DNA of 64,000 nucleotides from Anaerolineae bacterium (GCA_017303635.1 JAFLCG010000016.1:88121-152120); one strand, 5' to 3'; shown: positions 45,217 to 54,434, counted from the first letter of the stretch. A program made the numbers and translations. The notes: generated by a model from the sequence alone, not told the origin.

Positions 45217-47109
45217 ATGTCATCTGCCAATTTTCAGCCTCCAGAACATATCGAAAACATCCTCCGCAGCCTGCCGATGAAACCCGGTTGCTACCTGATG
45301 AAAGATGCGACCGGCAAGATCATCTATGTGGGCAAGGCCAAGAAGCTCCGCAACCGCGTGCGAAGTTACTTCAACGCCAGCGCGGAGGGCAACCCGAAGA
45401 CGATGGCGCTGCGGGCCAACATCGCCGATATCGAGATCATCGTCACCGAAACCGAAGTAAAGGCGCTCATCACAGAAGAAGTGCTGATTAAACAGCATCA
45501 GCCGCGCTATAACATCAGCCTCAAGGACGATAAGCAGTACCCCTATATCAAGATCACTTGGCAGGAGGACTATCCCCGCGTCGAAGCGACTCGCCGCGTG
45601 GTCAAGGATGGCAGCCGCTATTTTGGGCCGTATGCCGCCATGTGGGCCGTCCAGAACACCATGCGGACTCTCCGCCGGGCTTTTCCCTACCTGACCTGTG
45701 ACCGGGTTATCACCGGCAGGGATGAGCGTGCCTGCCTGTTTTTTGATATCAAGTTGTGTAATGGCCCCTGCATTGGCGCGGTCAATCGGGAACAGTACCG
45801 CACCATGATCTCGGAACTGATGGATGTCCTGAGTGGGCGTTCAGAAGCGGTGGTCAAACGCATCATGACCGAGATGGTCAAAGCGGCGGAAGACCTTCAG
45901 TTCGAGCGGGCTGCGGCCCTGCGCGACCAGCTCAAGGCCATCGAGTACATCACCCAGCGGCATAAGGCCGTTAACCCGCAGATGACCGACCATGACGTGA
46001 TCGCGCTGCATCGGGATAAGAATGATGCGCTGGTGCAGATTCTGTTCATCCGCAATGGCAAACTCATCGGCAGTGATTCGCGCATGTTGAATAACACCAT
46101 TGATGAACCCGATGACGAAGTCTTGAGCCAATTTCTCACCCAGTTCTACAGCGAAGTGGCGGAAATCCCCAAAGAGATCATCCTGCCGCATGAAGTCGAA
46201 GAAGCCCGCATCATCGAGCAGTGGCTGAAGAACAAACGCGGTGGGAGCAAGGTGTCGATTACGGTGCCACAGAAGGGCAATAAGCGGGACTTGATCCGCA
46301 TGGCGGAGGAGAACGCCAGCGAAGCCTTGCGCATGCTCCGCGCCCAATGGGAAGCCGATACCCATAAGCACGAGCAGGCCATCGCCGAGTTACAGGAAGC
46401 GCTTGATCTGCCCACCCCGCCCAGCCGCATTGAGTGCTATGACATCAGCACCAATCAGGGTACGGCCACCGTGGCCAGTCGAGTCGTGTTCATCCAGGGG
46501 GCGCCGCGCAAAAGCGAATATCGCCGCTTTAACATTCGTACCATCAGTCATCAGGGGCCGGATGACTTCCAATCGATGCGGGAGGCACTGACTCGCCGCT
46601 TTAATCGCTGGAAAGACTCGCAGGCCGATCCGATCCAGGCCACCCCCGATGGCAAAGATAATGACGAAACCTGGCGACTGCTGCCCGATTTACTCATGAT
46701 CGACGGCGGTAAAGGTCAGCTTGGTATAGCGGTCGAAGTCCTGAAGGAATTTGGCCTCTACGGGGTGCTGCCGGTTGTCTCGCTCGCCAAGCAGTTTGAG
46801 GAACTCTACTTACCCGGTCAGCCCACGCCGGTCATTCTGCCGCGCACCAGTCAGGCGCTTTATCTGGTACAGCGTGTCCGTGATGAAGCCCATCGTTTTG
46901 CCATCACCAGCCACCGTCAGCAGCGCGCCAAAATCGGCATGGTGAGCCAGTTGGAGAATGTGCCGGGGATTGGCCCCGCCAAGCGGAAGGCCCTCCTTCG
47001 GGCTTTCGATAACTCGATTGATGCCATTCGTAAGGCCAGCGTAGATGAACTCACAGCCGTCAAAGGCATCACCCCGGATGTGGCGCGGGCCATTAAGGAG
47101 ATACTCTAG
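45217..47109 (+). CDS. uvrC: excinuclease ABC subunit C
   Basis: UvrC makes both incisions in nucleotide excision repair. The 630-residue protein has all parts: GIY-YIG nuclease at the N terminus (KPGCYLMKDATGKIIYVGKA near residues 17-36), UVR helix pair (EDLQFERAAALRDQLKAIEY near 225), the C-terminal RNase H-like nuclease (IECYDISTNQGT near 405, with LLMIDGGKGQL near 490), and helix-hairpin-helix motifs (LENVPGIGPAKRKALLRAF near 580). The unknown 47110 gene starts directly at the next base. Confidence 0.97.
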   Translation: MSSANFQPPEHIENILRSLPMKPGCYLMKDATGKIIYVGKAKKLRNRVRSYFNASAEGNPKTMALRANIADIEIIVTETEVKALITEEVLIKQHQPRYNISLKDDKQYPYIKITWQEDYPRVEATRRVVKDGSRYFGPYAAMWAVQNTMRTLRRAFPYLTCDRVITGRDERACLFFDIKLCNGPCIGAVNREQYRTMISELMDVLSGRSEAVVKRIMTEMVKAAEDLQFERAAALRDQLKAIEYITQRHKAVNPQMTDHDVIALHRDKNDALVQILFIRNGKLIGSDSRMLNNTIDEPDDEVLSQFLTQFYSEVAEIPKEIILPHEVEEARIIEQWLKNKRGGSKVSITVPQKGNKRDLIRMAEENASEALRMLRAQWEADTHKHEQAIAELQEALDLPTPPSRIECYDISTNQGTATVASRVVFIQGAPRKSEYRRFNIRTISHQGPDDFQSMREALTRRFNRWKDSQADPIQATPDGKDNDETWRLLPDLLMIDGGKGQLGIAVEVLKEFGLYGVLPVVSLAKQFEELYLPGQPTPVILPRTSQALYLVQRVRDEAHRFAITSHRQQRAKIGMVSQLENVPGIGPAKRKALLRAFDNSIDAIRKASVDELTAVKGITPDVARAIKEIL

Positions 47110-47535
47110 GTGACCAAACAGCCCGATATGCCTAACCTCGACCTGATCCGGGCCGTCCAGCAGGCGCGGATGGCCCACGATGCGGAAACTATCCCATCGC
47201 AGGTGAGCAATGTCTACTGGGTTGAGTTCAAGCGGGCCGTGGATGGCCCCGCGCCGACATCCCGCGCCGGTCGTTGGGTGATCGAGACCCAGCTCGCAGA
47301 AGTCGATGCGCTCTGGGAACAGATCAAAGTGGCTACTGCCGATGGTCGCCTGGGCTACAAGTCCAAAGTGGCGACCATCTCCCGCACAGCAGACTCCAAA
47401 GCGCGTGCAATCTATGTGCTGACGGTGGACGCCGATGACCCTGCTGATGTGGGGCGGGTACGAGCGGCTTTGTTGTCCTTGGGTATTCCCGCCGCAGTTC
47501 TGCATTATGAGCGGATTAATGAGTCAGGGAGCTAG
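47110..47535 (+). CDS. hypothetical protein, Bles03/DUF1917-like
   Basis: The 141-residue product starts at a GTG immediately after the uvrC stop, so the two are surely co-transcribed. The core GRWVIETQLAEVDALWEQIKVATADGRLGYKSKVATIS resembles the Bles03/DUF1917 family (putative phosphothreonine lyase-like fold), with a terminal strand-helix part (DPADVGRVRAALLSLGI). That match is by eye and moderate. Function unknown. Confidence 0.65.
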   Translation: MTKQPDMPNLDLIRAVQQARMAHDAETIPSQVSNVYWVEFKRAVDGPAPTSRAGRWVIETQLAEVDALWEQIKVATADGRLGYKSKVATISRTADSKARAIYVLTVDADDPADVGRVRAALLSLGIPAAVLHYERINESGS

Positions 47536-47619
47536 CGAATCTCAATGGCCTGATGCAACCCGACAATGATATAGTGCGTATGGAACGCTGTCGTACTAGT
47601 TGCATGAGTGAAAAACTGC

Positions 47620-48303
47620 ATGGGTGACCTTCTCAATCAGATTACGGTTTTCCTCGAACAGATTGTCTTGACGTTAGGTTATCCGGGCATCGCCTTGGTG
47701 ATGTTTCTGGAAAATATCTTCACCCCAATCCCAACTGAACCTTTTTTACCATTAGCGGGCTTTTTGGCTTCGACGGGTGAGATGACCTTTATGGGGGTCT
47801 GGATAGCTGCCACCAGCGGGGCCACCCTCGGCTCTTTTGTCATCTATCTGGTGGGGCGCATTGGCGGGGAACCGGTCGTCCGGGTAATCATCGACCGCTT
47901 TGGTCGTTTGGTCGGAGTCGGCCAGGCCGACCTGGATCGCGGGATGGAGTTCTTCAACCGATGGGGTGCGGTGGCCGTGTTCTTTGGCCGGTTTATCCCC
48001 GTGGTCAGGCCCGCGGTCTCGCTGATCTCTGGCATTAGCCGCTTACGCTTGCCGGTGTTTCTGCTGTTTACGGCGCTCAGTTCCTCCCTCGCCAATGTCT
48101 TCTGGATTGCGGTGGGGTACTTCCTCGGCGAAAACTGGTCGCAGATCCTGGCGACGGCGAACGCGTCTCCAGCGCTGGTGATTGGGGTGGTCATCGTCGC
48201 TTTGGTAGTAGCCTTTTTCGGTCTCCGTTTTATTCGCTCGAAGGTGATGGCCGCGCCGGGGGCGGCGCCGGCTCCGCAGAAGCCAACGCCGGTGAGAGAG
48301 TGA
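47620..48303 (+). CDS. DedA family membrane protein
   Basis: The 227-residue protein has the DedA/VTT layout: an N-terminal helix, re-entrant segment LENIFTPIPTEPFLPLAGFLA near residue 30 with the family's Pro/Glu pattern, SGATLGSFVIYLVGRIGG, and FFGRFIPVVRPAVSLISGISRL near 120 (the R-x3-P-x-R motif), then more helices. Such proteins move lipids or undecaprenyl phosphate across the membrane. GTG 47608 is an alternative start. A Pro/Ala tail ends it. Confidence 0.88.
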   Translation: MGDLLNQITVFLEQIVLTLGYPGIALVMFLENIFTPIPTEPFLPLAGFLASTGEMTFMGVWIAATSGATLGSFVIYLVGRIGGEPVVRVIIDRFGRLVGVGQADLDRGMEFFNRWGAVAVFFGRFIPVVRPAVSLISGISRLRLPVFLLFTALSSSLANVFWIAVGYFLGENWSQILATANASPALVIGVVIVALVVAFFGLRFIRSKVMAAPGAAPAPQKPTPVRE

Positions 48304-48307
48304 ATCG

Positions 48308-50386
48308 GTGATCCCGGCGCTCGTTCAGGCCACTCGCTGGCTGCAGGAGACCCTCGGCCCGAATGCGACCTTCCGGGAGGGTCAGTGGGAAGCGATTGCC
48401 GCCCTGGTCGAAGCACGTCAGCGGGTGTTGGTCGTGCAGCGCACCGGTTGGGGCAAGAGTATGGTCTACTTCATGGCGACCCGTTTGCTGCGGGCGCAGG
48501 GAGCCGGGCCAACCATCCTCATCAGCCCGCTGCTTTCCCTGATGCGGAACCAAGTGGCTTCTGCTGCCCAGTGGGGTGTCCGTGCGGGGTCGATCAACAG
48601 CAGTAACCAGCCAGATCACGAACAGGTTGAATCTGACCTGCTGGCAGGCAAGCTTGACCTGCTGCTCATCTCTCCGGAACGCTTGGCGAATGAGGATTTC
48701 CAGTTTCGCGTCTGGCAGCATCTGAGAGATCACATTGGGCTGCTGGTCGTCGATGAAGCCCACTGTATTTCTGATTGGGGGCATGACTTCCGCCCCAACT
48801 ACCGGCGCATCATGGGCCTGCTGGAGACTATTCCGTCGGGTACGCCGGTCATTGGCACGACGGCTACTGCTAATGACCGTGTTGTGGCGGATGTTGCGGC
48901 TATTTTGGGCGCCGGTATCCATATTCAGCGGGGGCCGCTCACCCGTGAAAGCCTCAAGCTCTATACCTATGCCGAGCCGTTAGACGCAGCCGAGCGCCTG
49001 ACGCTGCTCTCCCATTTGCTCCAGCATCTACCTGGCAGCGGCATCATCTACTGTACGACCACCCGTGATTGTCGTTTGGTGGCGGATTGGTTGCAGAGCG
49101 AGGGTATCAAAGCCAAAGCGTACTTTGCCGATGTTGAGGAGGATGGCACTGAGGGGCGGGAAGCGCTCGAAGACCAGTTGATGCGGAATGAAGTGAAAGC
49201 CCTGGTTGCCAGTGTTGCACTGGGGATGGGTTTTGACAAAAGCGATCTGCATTTTGTCATTCACTATCAGTTGCCCGGGAACATCATCGGTTATTATCAG
49301 CAGATTGGACGTGCCGGGCGCGGCATTGACCAGGCGCATATCATCCTCATGCATGGCCCCGGTGACGAAGAGATTCAGCAGTATTTCATTCGTTCAGCTT
49401 TTCCCCGTCCTGATGATGTGCAGGATATCATCGCAGCACTGGTGACCCCGCATAGCCGTGCCGAACTGGAACAGCGCGTCAACATCCGGCGCACGAATCT
49501 GGAAAACATCCTCACGCATCTGGAAGTGGAGGGGATTGTTGAAAAGCAGCATGGTGGTCAGTATGTGCTGGCGAAAGCCCACGCTCGCCCGGATTACGCC
49601 CGCTGGGAAGAGATCACGCGCACCCGCCAGACCGAGCTGGCCCATATGCAGGCTTATGTGCAGGAGCGTGGCTGCCTGATGCGCTACCTGGCGCTGGCGC
49701 TTGATGATCCTGCGCCGCCGGAACGCTGCGGACGCTGTAAGAATTGCACGGGTGTCCAGAGCAAGTACCAGCCGCAGTCTGCCGCTATTCAGCGAGCCCA
49801 GACCTTTCTGCGGTCGGGTGATCCACTCAAGATAGAACCGCGTAAACGCTGGCCCGCCCGTTCCGAGCAGTTTCCCAAGACCACCGATCTGCGCGTGAAT
49901 GAAACCGGGATTGCGCTCTGTAATTTTTACGATGACGGGTGGGGTGTGCAGGTGCGGGCAGGGCGGGATCAGAATCACTATGCTGATGAGCTGGTTGAAG
50001 CTGCGGCCACCATTCTCCGAGCTTACTGGAACCTCAACGGAATCAGCATTAGCGGGGTGGTGCCGGTGCCGTCACTCCGCCGTCCAACCCTGGTGCCGGA
50101 CTTCGCCGGACGCCTGGCCAGGGTTCTCAATCTGCCTTATGCAGCGGTCATTCATCATGAAGTCCAGCACCCGCCGCAGACCACCATGCGGAACAGCTTC
50201 CAGCAGGCCGTCAATGTGCATGACCGTTTTGCCGTCCCCACACCGCTGAAGGGCAAGCCGATCTTGCTGGTTGATGACTTTGCCGACTCCAAGTGGACGC
50301 TCACAGCCCTCGGTGACTTGCTCCAGCGACGTGGCAGCGGTCCGGTCTATCCCTTTGTCCTGGCGGTCACCAATACAGGCGATTAA
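48308..50386 (+). CDS. RecQ-family DNA helicase with C-terminal phosphoribosyltransferase-like domain
   Basis: SF2 helicase of 692 residues. Motifs: TGWGKS at 46-51, SPLLSLMRNQV, VVDEAHCISDWGHDFRPNY near 149-167, QQIGRAGRG near 334. A RecQ-type zinc knuckle follows (RCGRCKNCTG near 472). The last 150 residues are a type I phosphoribosyltransferase-like domain with LLVDDFADSKWTLTALGDLL near 652-671 matching the PRPP loop. Such RecQ-PRT fusions are known in several phyla; the role of the PRT part is not known. GTG start, 4 nt after the DedA stop. Convergent with the cytochrome gene. Confidence 0.9.
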   Translation: MIPALVQATRWLQETLGPNATFREGQWEAIAALVEARQRVLVVQRTGWGKSMVYFMATRLLRAQGAGPTILISPLLSLMRNQVASAAQWGVRAGSINSSNQPDHEQVESDLLAGKLDLLLISPERLANEDFQFRVWQHLRDHIGLLVVDEAHCISDWGHDFRPNYRRIMGLLETIPSGTPVIGTTATANDRVVADVAAILGAGIHIQRGPLTRESLKLYTYAEPLDAAERLTLLSHLLQHLPGSGIIYCTTTRDCRLVADWLQSEGIKAKAYFADVEEDGTEGREALEDQLMRNEVKALVASVALGMGFDKSDLHFVIHYQLPGNIIGYYQQIGRAGRGIDQAHIILMHGPGDEEIQQYFIRSAFPRPDDVQDIIAALVTPHSRAELEQRVNIRRTNLENILTHLEVEGIVEKQHGGQYVLAKAHARPDYARWEEITRTRQTELAHMQAYVQERGCLMRYLALALDDPAPPERCGRCKNCTGVQSKYQPQSAAIQRAQTFLRSGDPLKIEPRKRWPARSEQFPKTTDLRVNETGIALCNFYDDGWGVQVRAGRDQNHYADELVEAAATILRAYWNLNGISISGVVPVPSLRRPTLVPDFAGRLARVLNLPYAAVIHHEVQHPPQTTMRNSFQQAVNVHDRFAVPTPLKGKPILLVDDFADSKWTLTALGDLLQRRGSGPVYPFVLAVTNTGD

Positions 50387-50388
50387 TC

Positions 50389-50904
50389 CTACGGGGCTTC
50401 CGCCTCGAAGATCGCTCGATCTTCAGTCAGCCGGGCCTGATAGGCGCGCTGCTCATCCGTCCACCAGATTTTGATATAGGTGAGGATTTCCATAATCTGT
50501 GCTTCCGTGAGCGCACTGCTGTACGCCGGCATCAGATAGCGGTTCAGCGGGTTATCAATTCCTTCCTGAATCACCCGCACCAGCAGTTGATCGGGATGTT
50601 GCCAGGTGTGGAACGTGGAGTCGTGCCCTGGGATCAGGTTCATGCCCATCTTGAGGGTTTCTTCGACCGTTGGCCCGGTTTGTCCTTCGCCGTTGTATCC
50701 ATGGCAGTGTGCACACAGGAAATCATAATTTGTCTTGCCGGCAGCCAGCACGGGATCAGCCGCCACCGTAGCCAGCAGTTCCGGCGAGTCCGTCGGAGCC
50801 ACCACGACCGGATGCGGCGTCGGGTTAGGTCCCTGCACCCCTGGACTGCACGCGGCCATCAAGACCATAGCGACAATAAACCTAATCCAGATCTTCATAG
50901 CCAT
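50389..50904 (-). CDS. class I cytochrome c lipoprotein
   Basis: The 171-residue protein has a lipoprotein signal (VAMVLMAACSPG) and one heme site CAHCHGYNGEGQTGP near residue 63. The axial Met is in YLMPAYSSALTEAQIMEI near 120, typical of soluble cytochrome c domains. It would be anchored outside the membrane and shuttle electrons. No oxidase or quinol dehydrogenase gene is near. Confidence 0.9.
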   Translation of the reverse strand: MAMKIWIRFIVAMVLMAACSPGVQGPNPTPHPVVVAPTDSPELLATVAADPVLAAGKTNYDFLCAHCHGYNGEGQTGPTVEETLKMGMNLIPGHDSTFHTWQHPDQLLVRVIQEGIDNPLNRYLMPAYSSALTEAQIMEILTYIKIWWTDEQRAYQARLTEDRAIFEAEAP

Positions 50905-51029
50905 TATTCCTGTTTCATACGCGGATGCCTATTATGCGCATGAGTCCGGCTCTGTACACCAGTGAGATCAGGCACCGGCCCGGTGCGATGAATCTCACCA
51001 TCTTAAGGAGCCGTGCTACACTGGATCGC

Positions 51030-52445
51030 ATGACAACACGCCTTCACCGCCTCCTGCATCTGCTCATACTGACCACCTTCGCGCTCACGGGTGTCTGGAT
51101 GCGTTTCCCCGGCGCGCCGACCGCTTTCCAGCCCTTCTATGTGTCGGGTTTTCTGATCTTCTGGCCGTTGATCGCCAGCCTTGTCCTGTGGCTCCTGTTA
51201 GGCGCACCGGGCTTACAGGCCCTCTGGTTGGATCGCCGCCGCCGCTTCTGGATGCTGGCATTATTGCTGTTGGCTGGTTGGGCCTTACTGTCATGGGCCT
51301 GGGCGTATACCAGTTCATCGGCAGTCAATCGCCCCGGTGCATCGCTGGCGGCCAGCATTCCCTTTGTCCTGGCGCTGCTGTTTGCGTTGGTCACGGCCTG
51401 CGCTGGCCCCTCCATTCGCTGGATCGCCTCGGCACTGATCCTTAGCGCGGTGGTGAGTGGTTCGGTAGGGGGCTTGCAGGTCGCGTTGCAGGCCTCCAGC
51501 GGACTGGGGCGCTTTGGTGAACTCACCCTCGATCCCCAGTTGTCGGGTGTTGCCGTCGTGCAGGCGGATGGCCTCCGCTGGTTGCGCGCTTACGGATTGC
51601 TTCCCCATCCGAATATCCTGGCTGGCTTACTAGTCGTGGGTATCTTGGTGACGGTGGGGTGGGCCTTACAGGTGCCCGAGCCGACTGGATCAGGCAGGAA
51701 GTTGCTTCTCCCGTTGGGTGTGCTGGTGCTGCTCCTGTGGCTGCTCGGCTTGACCTTCTCGCGGTCCGCCTGGGTGGGCCTGGCCGCTGCCGGAGGGATC
51801 TTCTTGCTGCTGGTCTGGAGGAGCGTGTCCCGTCGGCGCTTGATCATGCTGGGCGGTGTGGCACTCCTGACCGGGCTGGCCTTTACCGCACTGTACTTCC
51901 CGTTCCTCAGCGCTCGTGCAGCCGCGACCGAGTCGATTGAGCAGCGCTCCGTCGCTGACCGCATCGTATACAGCGATATGGCCTGGCAAGCCATCGGGGA
52001 ATCGCCCATCCTTGGATGGGGCATGGGCAACTTTCCCTGGCGCGCCAGCTACTACCTGACCTTCACTGATTTTGACCTGCGCGGTCAGCAGGTGCATCAC
52101 ATCTATCTGGCGGCCTGGGCGGAACTTGGCATCATCGGCTTGGGGATATTCCTCGCCGCATGGATCCTGGGACTCGCCGCGTTCATCCGTCGGCGAGCCG
52201 CAGCGGACTCTTCAGCACTGACCACTAATCACCAGCCACCGGCCACTAGCTTCGCTTTGCTCGCGGCGCTCCTCGCCTGGGCAGTGATCGGCTGGTTCGA
52301 TCACTACCCCTGGACCATCTTCCAGATGCAGATTGTCTGGTGGGGATTGCTCGGTGCCTTGCAACCCCAGCACGATCCCAAAAAGATAGAGCGTCACGAA
52401 CGGAGAGGGGTGCAGAGAGCCTATACGGATAGGGTCTTGCCTTGA
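51030..52445 (+). CDS. O-antigen ligase/polymerase-type membrane protein
   Basis: A polytopic membrane protein of 471 residues with about 12 hydrophobic segments. The Wzy_C region shows the long loop with GLLPHPNILAGLLVVGI, LTFSRSAWVGLAAAGG, SDMAWQAIGESPILGWGMGNFP and HHIYLAAWAELGIIGLGIF, which match the RfaL/WaaL-type O-antigen ligase pattern. It would join or polymerise glycans outside the membrane. ATG 51030 was chosen because the protein-like part starts there; ATGs at 50988 and 50925 are alternatives. It is divergent from the cytochrome gene. Confidence 0.85.
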   Translation: MTTRLHRLLHLLILTTFALTGVWMRFPGAPTAFQPFYVSGFLIFWPLIASLVLWLLLGAPGLQALWLDRRRRFWMLALLLLAGWALLSWAWAYTSSSAVNRPGASLAASIPFVLALLFALVTACAGPSIRWIASALILSAVVSGSVGGLQVALQASSGLGRFGELTLDPQLSGVAVVQADGLRWLRAYGLLPHPNILAGLLVVGILVTVGWALQVPEPTGSGRKLLLPLGVLVLLLWLLGLTFSRSAWVGLAAAGGIFLLLVWRSVSRRRLIMLGGVALLTGLAFTALYFPFLSARAAATESIEQRSVADRIVYSDMAWQAIGESPILGWGMGNFPWRASYYLTFTDFDLRGQQVHHIYLAAWAELGIIGLGIFLAAWILGLAAFIRRRAAADSSALTTNHQPPATSFALLAALLAWAVIGWFDHYPWTIFQMQIVWWGLLGALQPQHDPKKIERHERRGVQRAYTDRVLP

Positions 52446-52488
52446 CCTGGTTTGAGGGTCGAAAATACCATTTCCGACCCTCTGTAAG

Positions 52489-52558
52489 CCCCTCTCCAGC
52501 GACCCGTCTCCTACAATTACCTCAGCCTTCTACGAGTACGGGTCGCGCGGGAGAGGGG
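52489..52558. repeat. 70-bp two-part inverted repeat
   Basis: CCCCTCTCC (52489-52497) pairs with GGAGAGGGG (52550-52558), and CGACCCGT (52500-52507) with ACGGGTCG (52538-52545), leaving a 30-nt loop. It lies between the convergent O-antigen ligase and SH3b genes. A weaker hairpin at 52454-52482 precedes it. Confidence 0.6.
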
Positions 52559-52609
52559 TTTGGGGTGAGGCCTCTGTCTCTGCGTCCATTGCGCCTTTGC
52601 GGTTAGCTC

Positions 52610-53941
52610 TTACGCCGCAGGCAGCGGTGGCGCAAGCACCAGCGGCACCGTCTCCACACTGCAATCCCCACCGCTGGCGGTATTCGCCGACGATAACCAC
52701 ACATCATCTGCTAACCGCCACCACAGCTGACCATCACTGCCCAGCGCTCGACCATCCGGCAGACCATAGAATCCGCTGCCAATGCCGCGCCGGATCGGAT
52801 ATTCGACCCCCGGCCCCGCCCGCAGATTGATGTCCACTGACCAACCCACCGTACACGCGCCATCTGCCGGGATCGTGCTCAAATAGCCCACGCCCGTGGT
52901 AAACGGCGTCAGCAGACCGCCCAGCGAGAAGGGCAGCTCAAACTCACGCGGCAGCAAGGGCAGCGGCAGATACCGCGCCCGGTAGAATCGGTAGTCTGTT
53001 GCTGCACTGTAGATGATCCGGTCGCCTGTGAAACCATACTGTATGGCCTGACCCTGCTCGAGGCGCTGCCCGTCACCATAGAAGGCCGCGCCCTCCAGCA
53101 CACTGACCACCGTCTCACCAATATCCGTCGTCTGCAGCCAGAGCGTCCCGTTAAACGAGATCAGCCCGCCGTTGACCTCCAGCAGCACCGCATCGCCTCC
53201 AGTCGGGGACTGTGCCAGCAAGCCGCTGTCCGGGGCTTCCCGGCAGGGCGCGTCATCCTGACCCGTTCGCAGCCCGAATGCCTGCATCGGCCCATACAGC
53301 GACTCCGGCAGCGGATCGTCGGCGGTCATGACCTTGAGCAGATTCAGATCACCTTCGACCCGCATCAGGGTGACCAGCACCCAGCCCGTGAGGTCGCCAT
53401 GCACCACACGCAGCCACGCCCCGTCTGTCGTCCGACCGACCACCTGCACGCGCTGCCCGGTGATGAGCGCCGCCACCAGGTCGGCATTCTCGTCAGGATT
53501 GGCGCGCAGATTGGCACCGGCATTCCAGGTCACTTCGCCCGCTAGAGAGATCAGGTCATCCGGCGCGTCGCTGCGGTTTTCCAACCGCGCTTCCCCGAAC
53601 AGCCACAGGTTCACACCGCCATCCGGTCGATTAGCCCGCGGCTTCAGGCCGACCATGCCCCATTCCCCGACCGCCGCATCAAACGGCTGGGTTTCGAGCG
53701 CGGTGATTGCCGCCAGCGAGACCGAGTCGCCGGGGTCGCCGAAGTCCAGCCGAACTTCCGGGCGTGGCTCGACCACCACACCGCCGGTGGCGTAGCAGGC
53801 TTCGTTGAGGCCGATCTCCGGGCAAGACTCACGGGCATTCTCCAGCAGCAGCGTGACCAGCGCCGGACAGGTCATTTCTTGCGCCAGCACGGGGGCAGCC
53901 CCCACTAGCACGACGACCAAAACAAACGCGAAGAATCTCAT
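52610..53941 (-). CDS. secreted SH3b domain protein
   Basis: The 443-residue protein has a signal peptide (MRFFAFVLVVVLVGAAPVLA, cut near Ala-Gln). Bacterial SH3 units: WNAGANLRANPDENADLVAALITGQRVQVV near residues 134-164, and CTVGWSVDINLRAGPGVEYPIRRG near 370-393. In between lie VLLEVNGGLISFNGTLWLQT and other strand-rich segments resembling a cupin- or FecR-like part (VSVLEGAAFYGDGQRLEQGQ). Probably surface or periplasmic and of unknown partner. Confidence 0.8.
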   Translation of the reverse strand: MRFFAFVLVVVLVGAAPVLAQEMTCPALVTLLLENARESCPEIGLNEACYATGGVVVEPRPEVRLDFGDPGDSVSLAAITALETQPFDAAVGEWGMVGLKPRANRPDGGVNLWLFGEARLENRSDAPDDLISLAGEVTWNAGANLRANPDENADLVAALITGQRVQVVGRTTDGAWLRVVHGDLTGWVLVTLMRVEGDLNLLKVMTADDPLPESLYGPMQAFGLRTGQDDAPCREAPDSGLLAQSPTGGDAVLLEVNGGLISFNGTLWLQTTDIGETVVSVLEGAAFYGDGQRLEQGQAIQYGFTGDRIIYSAATDYRFYRARYLPLPLLPREFELPFSLGGLLTPFTTGVGYLSTIPADGACTVGWSVDINLRAGPGVEYPIRRGIGSGFYGLPDGRALGSDGQLWWRLADDVWLSSANTASGGDCSVETVPLVLAPPLPAA

Positions 53942-53971
53942 GAAACGACTTTCTCCACCGCACTAGGGTAG

Positions 53972-53991
53972 GGACGCCATTTATGGCGTCC
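53972..53991. repeat. palindromic repeat of the GGACGCC family
   Basis: GGACGCCAT (53972-53980), TT, ATGGCGTCC (53983-53991), 9-bp perfect arms. Same element as at 24209-24229. Confidence 0.65.
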
Positions 53992-54041
53992 GTCTGATCT
54001 GCATAATTCCTGTGCGAATCATCAACTTGGGGGCACACCCG

Positions 54042-54134
54042 CTATAGGAGGACGACCACCATCAGGATCAGAAGGGTCATACCGAACAGAACTTGCATCA
54101 CACGTTCCAGACAGGTCGCTTCAGCCGGTGCCAT
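54042..54134 (-). CDS. candidate small hydrophobic peptide (30 aa)
   Basis: Leftward frame from ATG (54132-54134) to TAG (54042-54044). A perfect AAGGAG lies 6 nt before the start, one of the best ribosome sites in the window. The product begins MAPAEATCLERV and continues as one hydrophobic helix (VLFGMTLLILMVVVLL) to the end. The strong ribosome site and the single-helix character suggest a real small membrane peptide rather than chance. No homologue is recognised and there is no antitoxin-like partner. Confidence 0.5.
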   Translation of the reverse strand: MAPAEATCLERVMQVLFGMTLLILMVVVLL

Positions 54135-54337
54135 GTCGATCTCCTTGGGGTGATACCGCACACTCACCCTAGTTGTAGCATGATCTCCCGGCGCTGCCTA
54201 CCTGTACTCTGCCTGCGGATGCTATTCGACCGTCAGGGTGAAATCACTGACGAGGTTCGATCCGTATCTTGCGTGATGTCTTGGAGTCGTGGGTGAGTCC
54301 CGTCTTGATTAAGCGTTCTGGTTTTCAAAAAAGGCAG

Positions 54338-54420
54338 GACTTATGCAAAACGCCGAATTGCGTAGGGGCGGCGCGTAGCGTGGCGTCTTCGCCGTATATC
54401 CGCCCATGATTGCGTAAGTC
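54338..54420. mobile_element. MITE-like element
   Basis: GACTTATGCAA (54338-54348) and TTGCGTAAGTC (54410-54420) are 11-bp terminal inverted repeats with one mismatch. GGGCGG/CCGCCC and GGCGTCTTCGCC hairpins lie inside. GGACTTACGCAA-type ends are found on transposon and MITE families of cyanobacteria and Chloroflexota. 83 bp, no coding capacity. A target duplication is not evident. Confidence 0.45.
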
Positions 54421-54434
54421 TTAAAAAGTATTTT

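Larger units (their letters stand above)
53942..54434. other. repeat-rich intergenic region
   Basis: 493 bases without a conventional gene. They hold a palindrome (53972-53991), a candidate 30-residue leftward small ORF (54042-54134), and a MITE-like element (54338-54420). The remaining sequence, including 54150-54330, shows nothing I can name. Confidence 0.6.
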
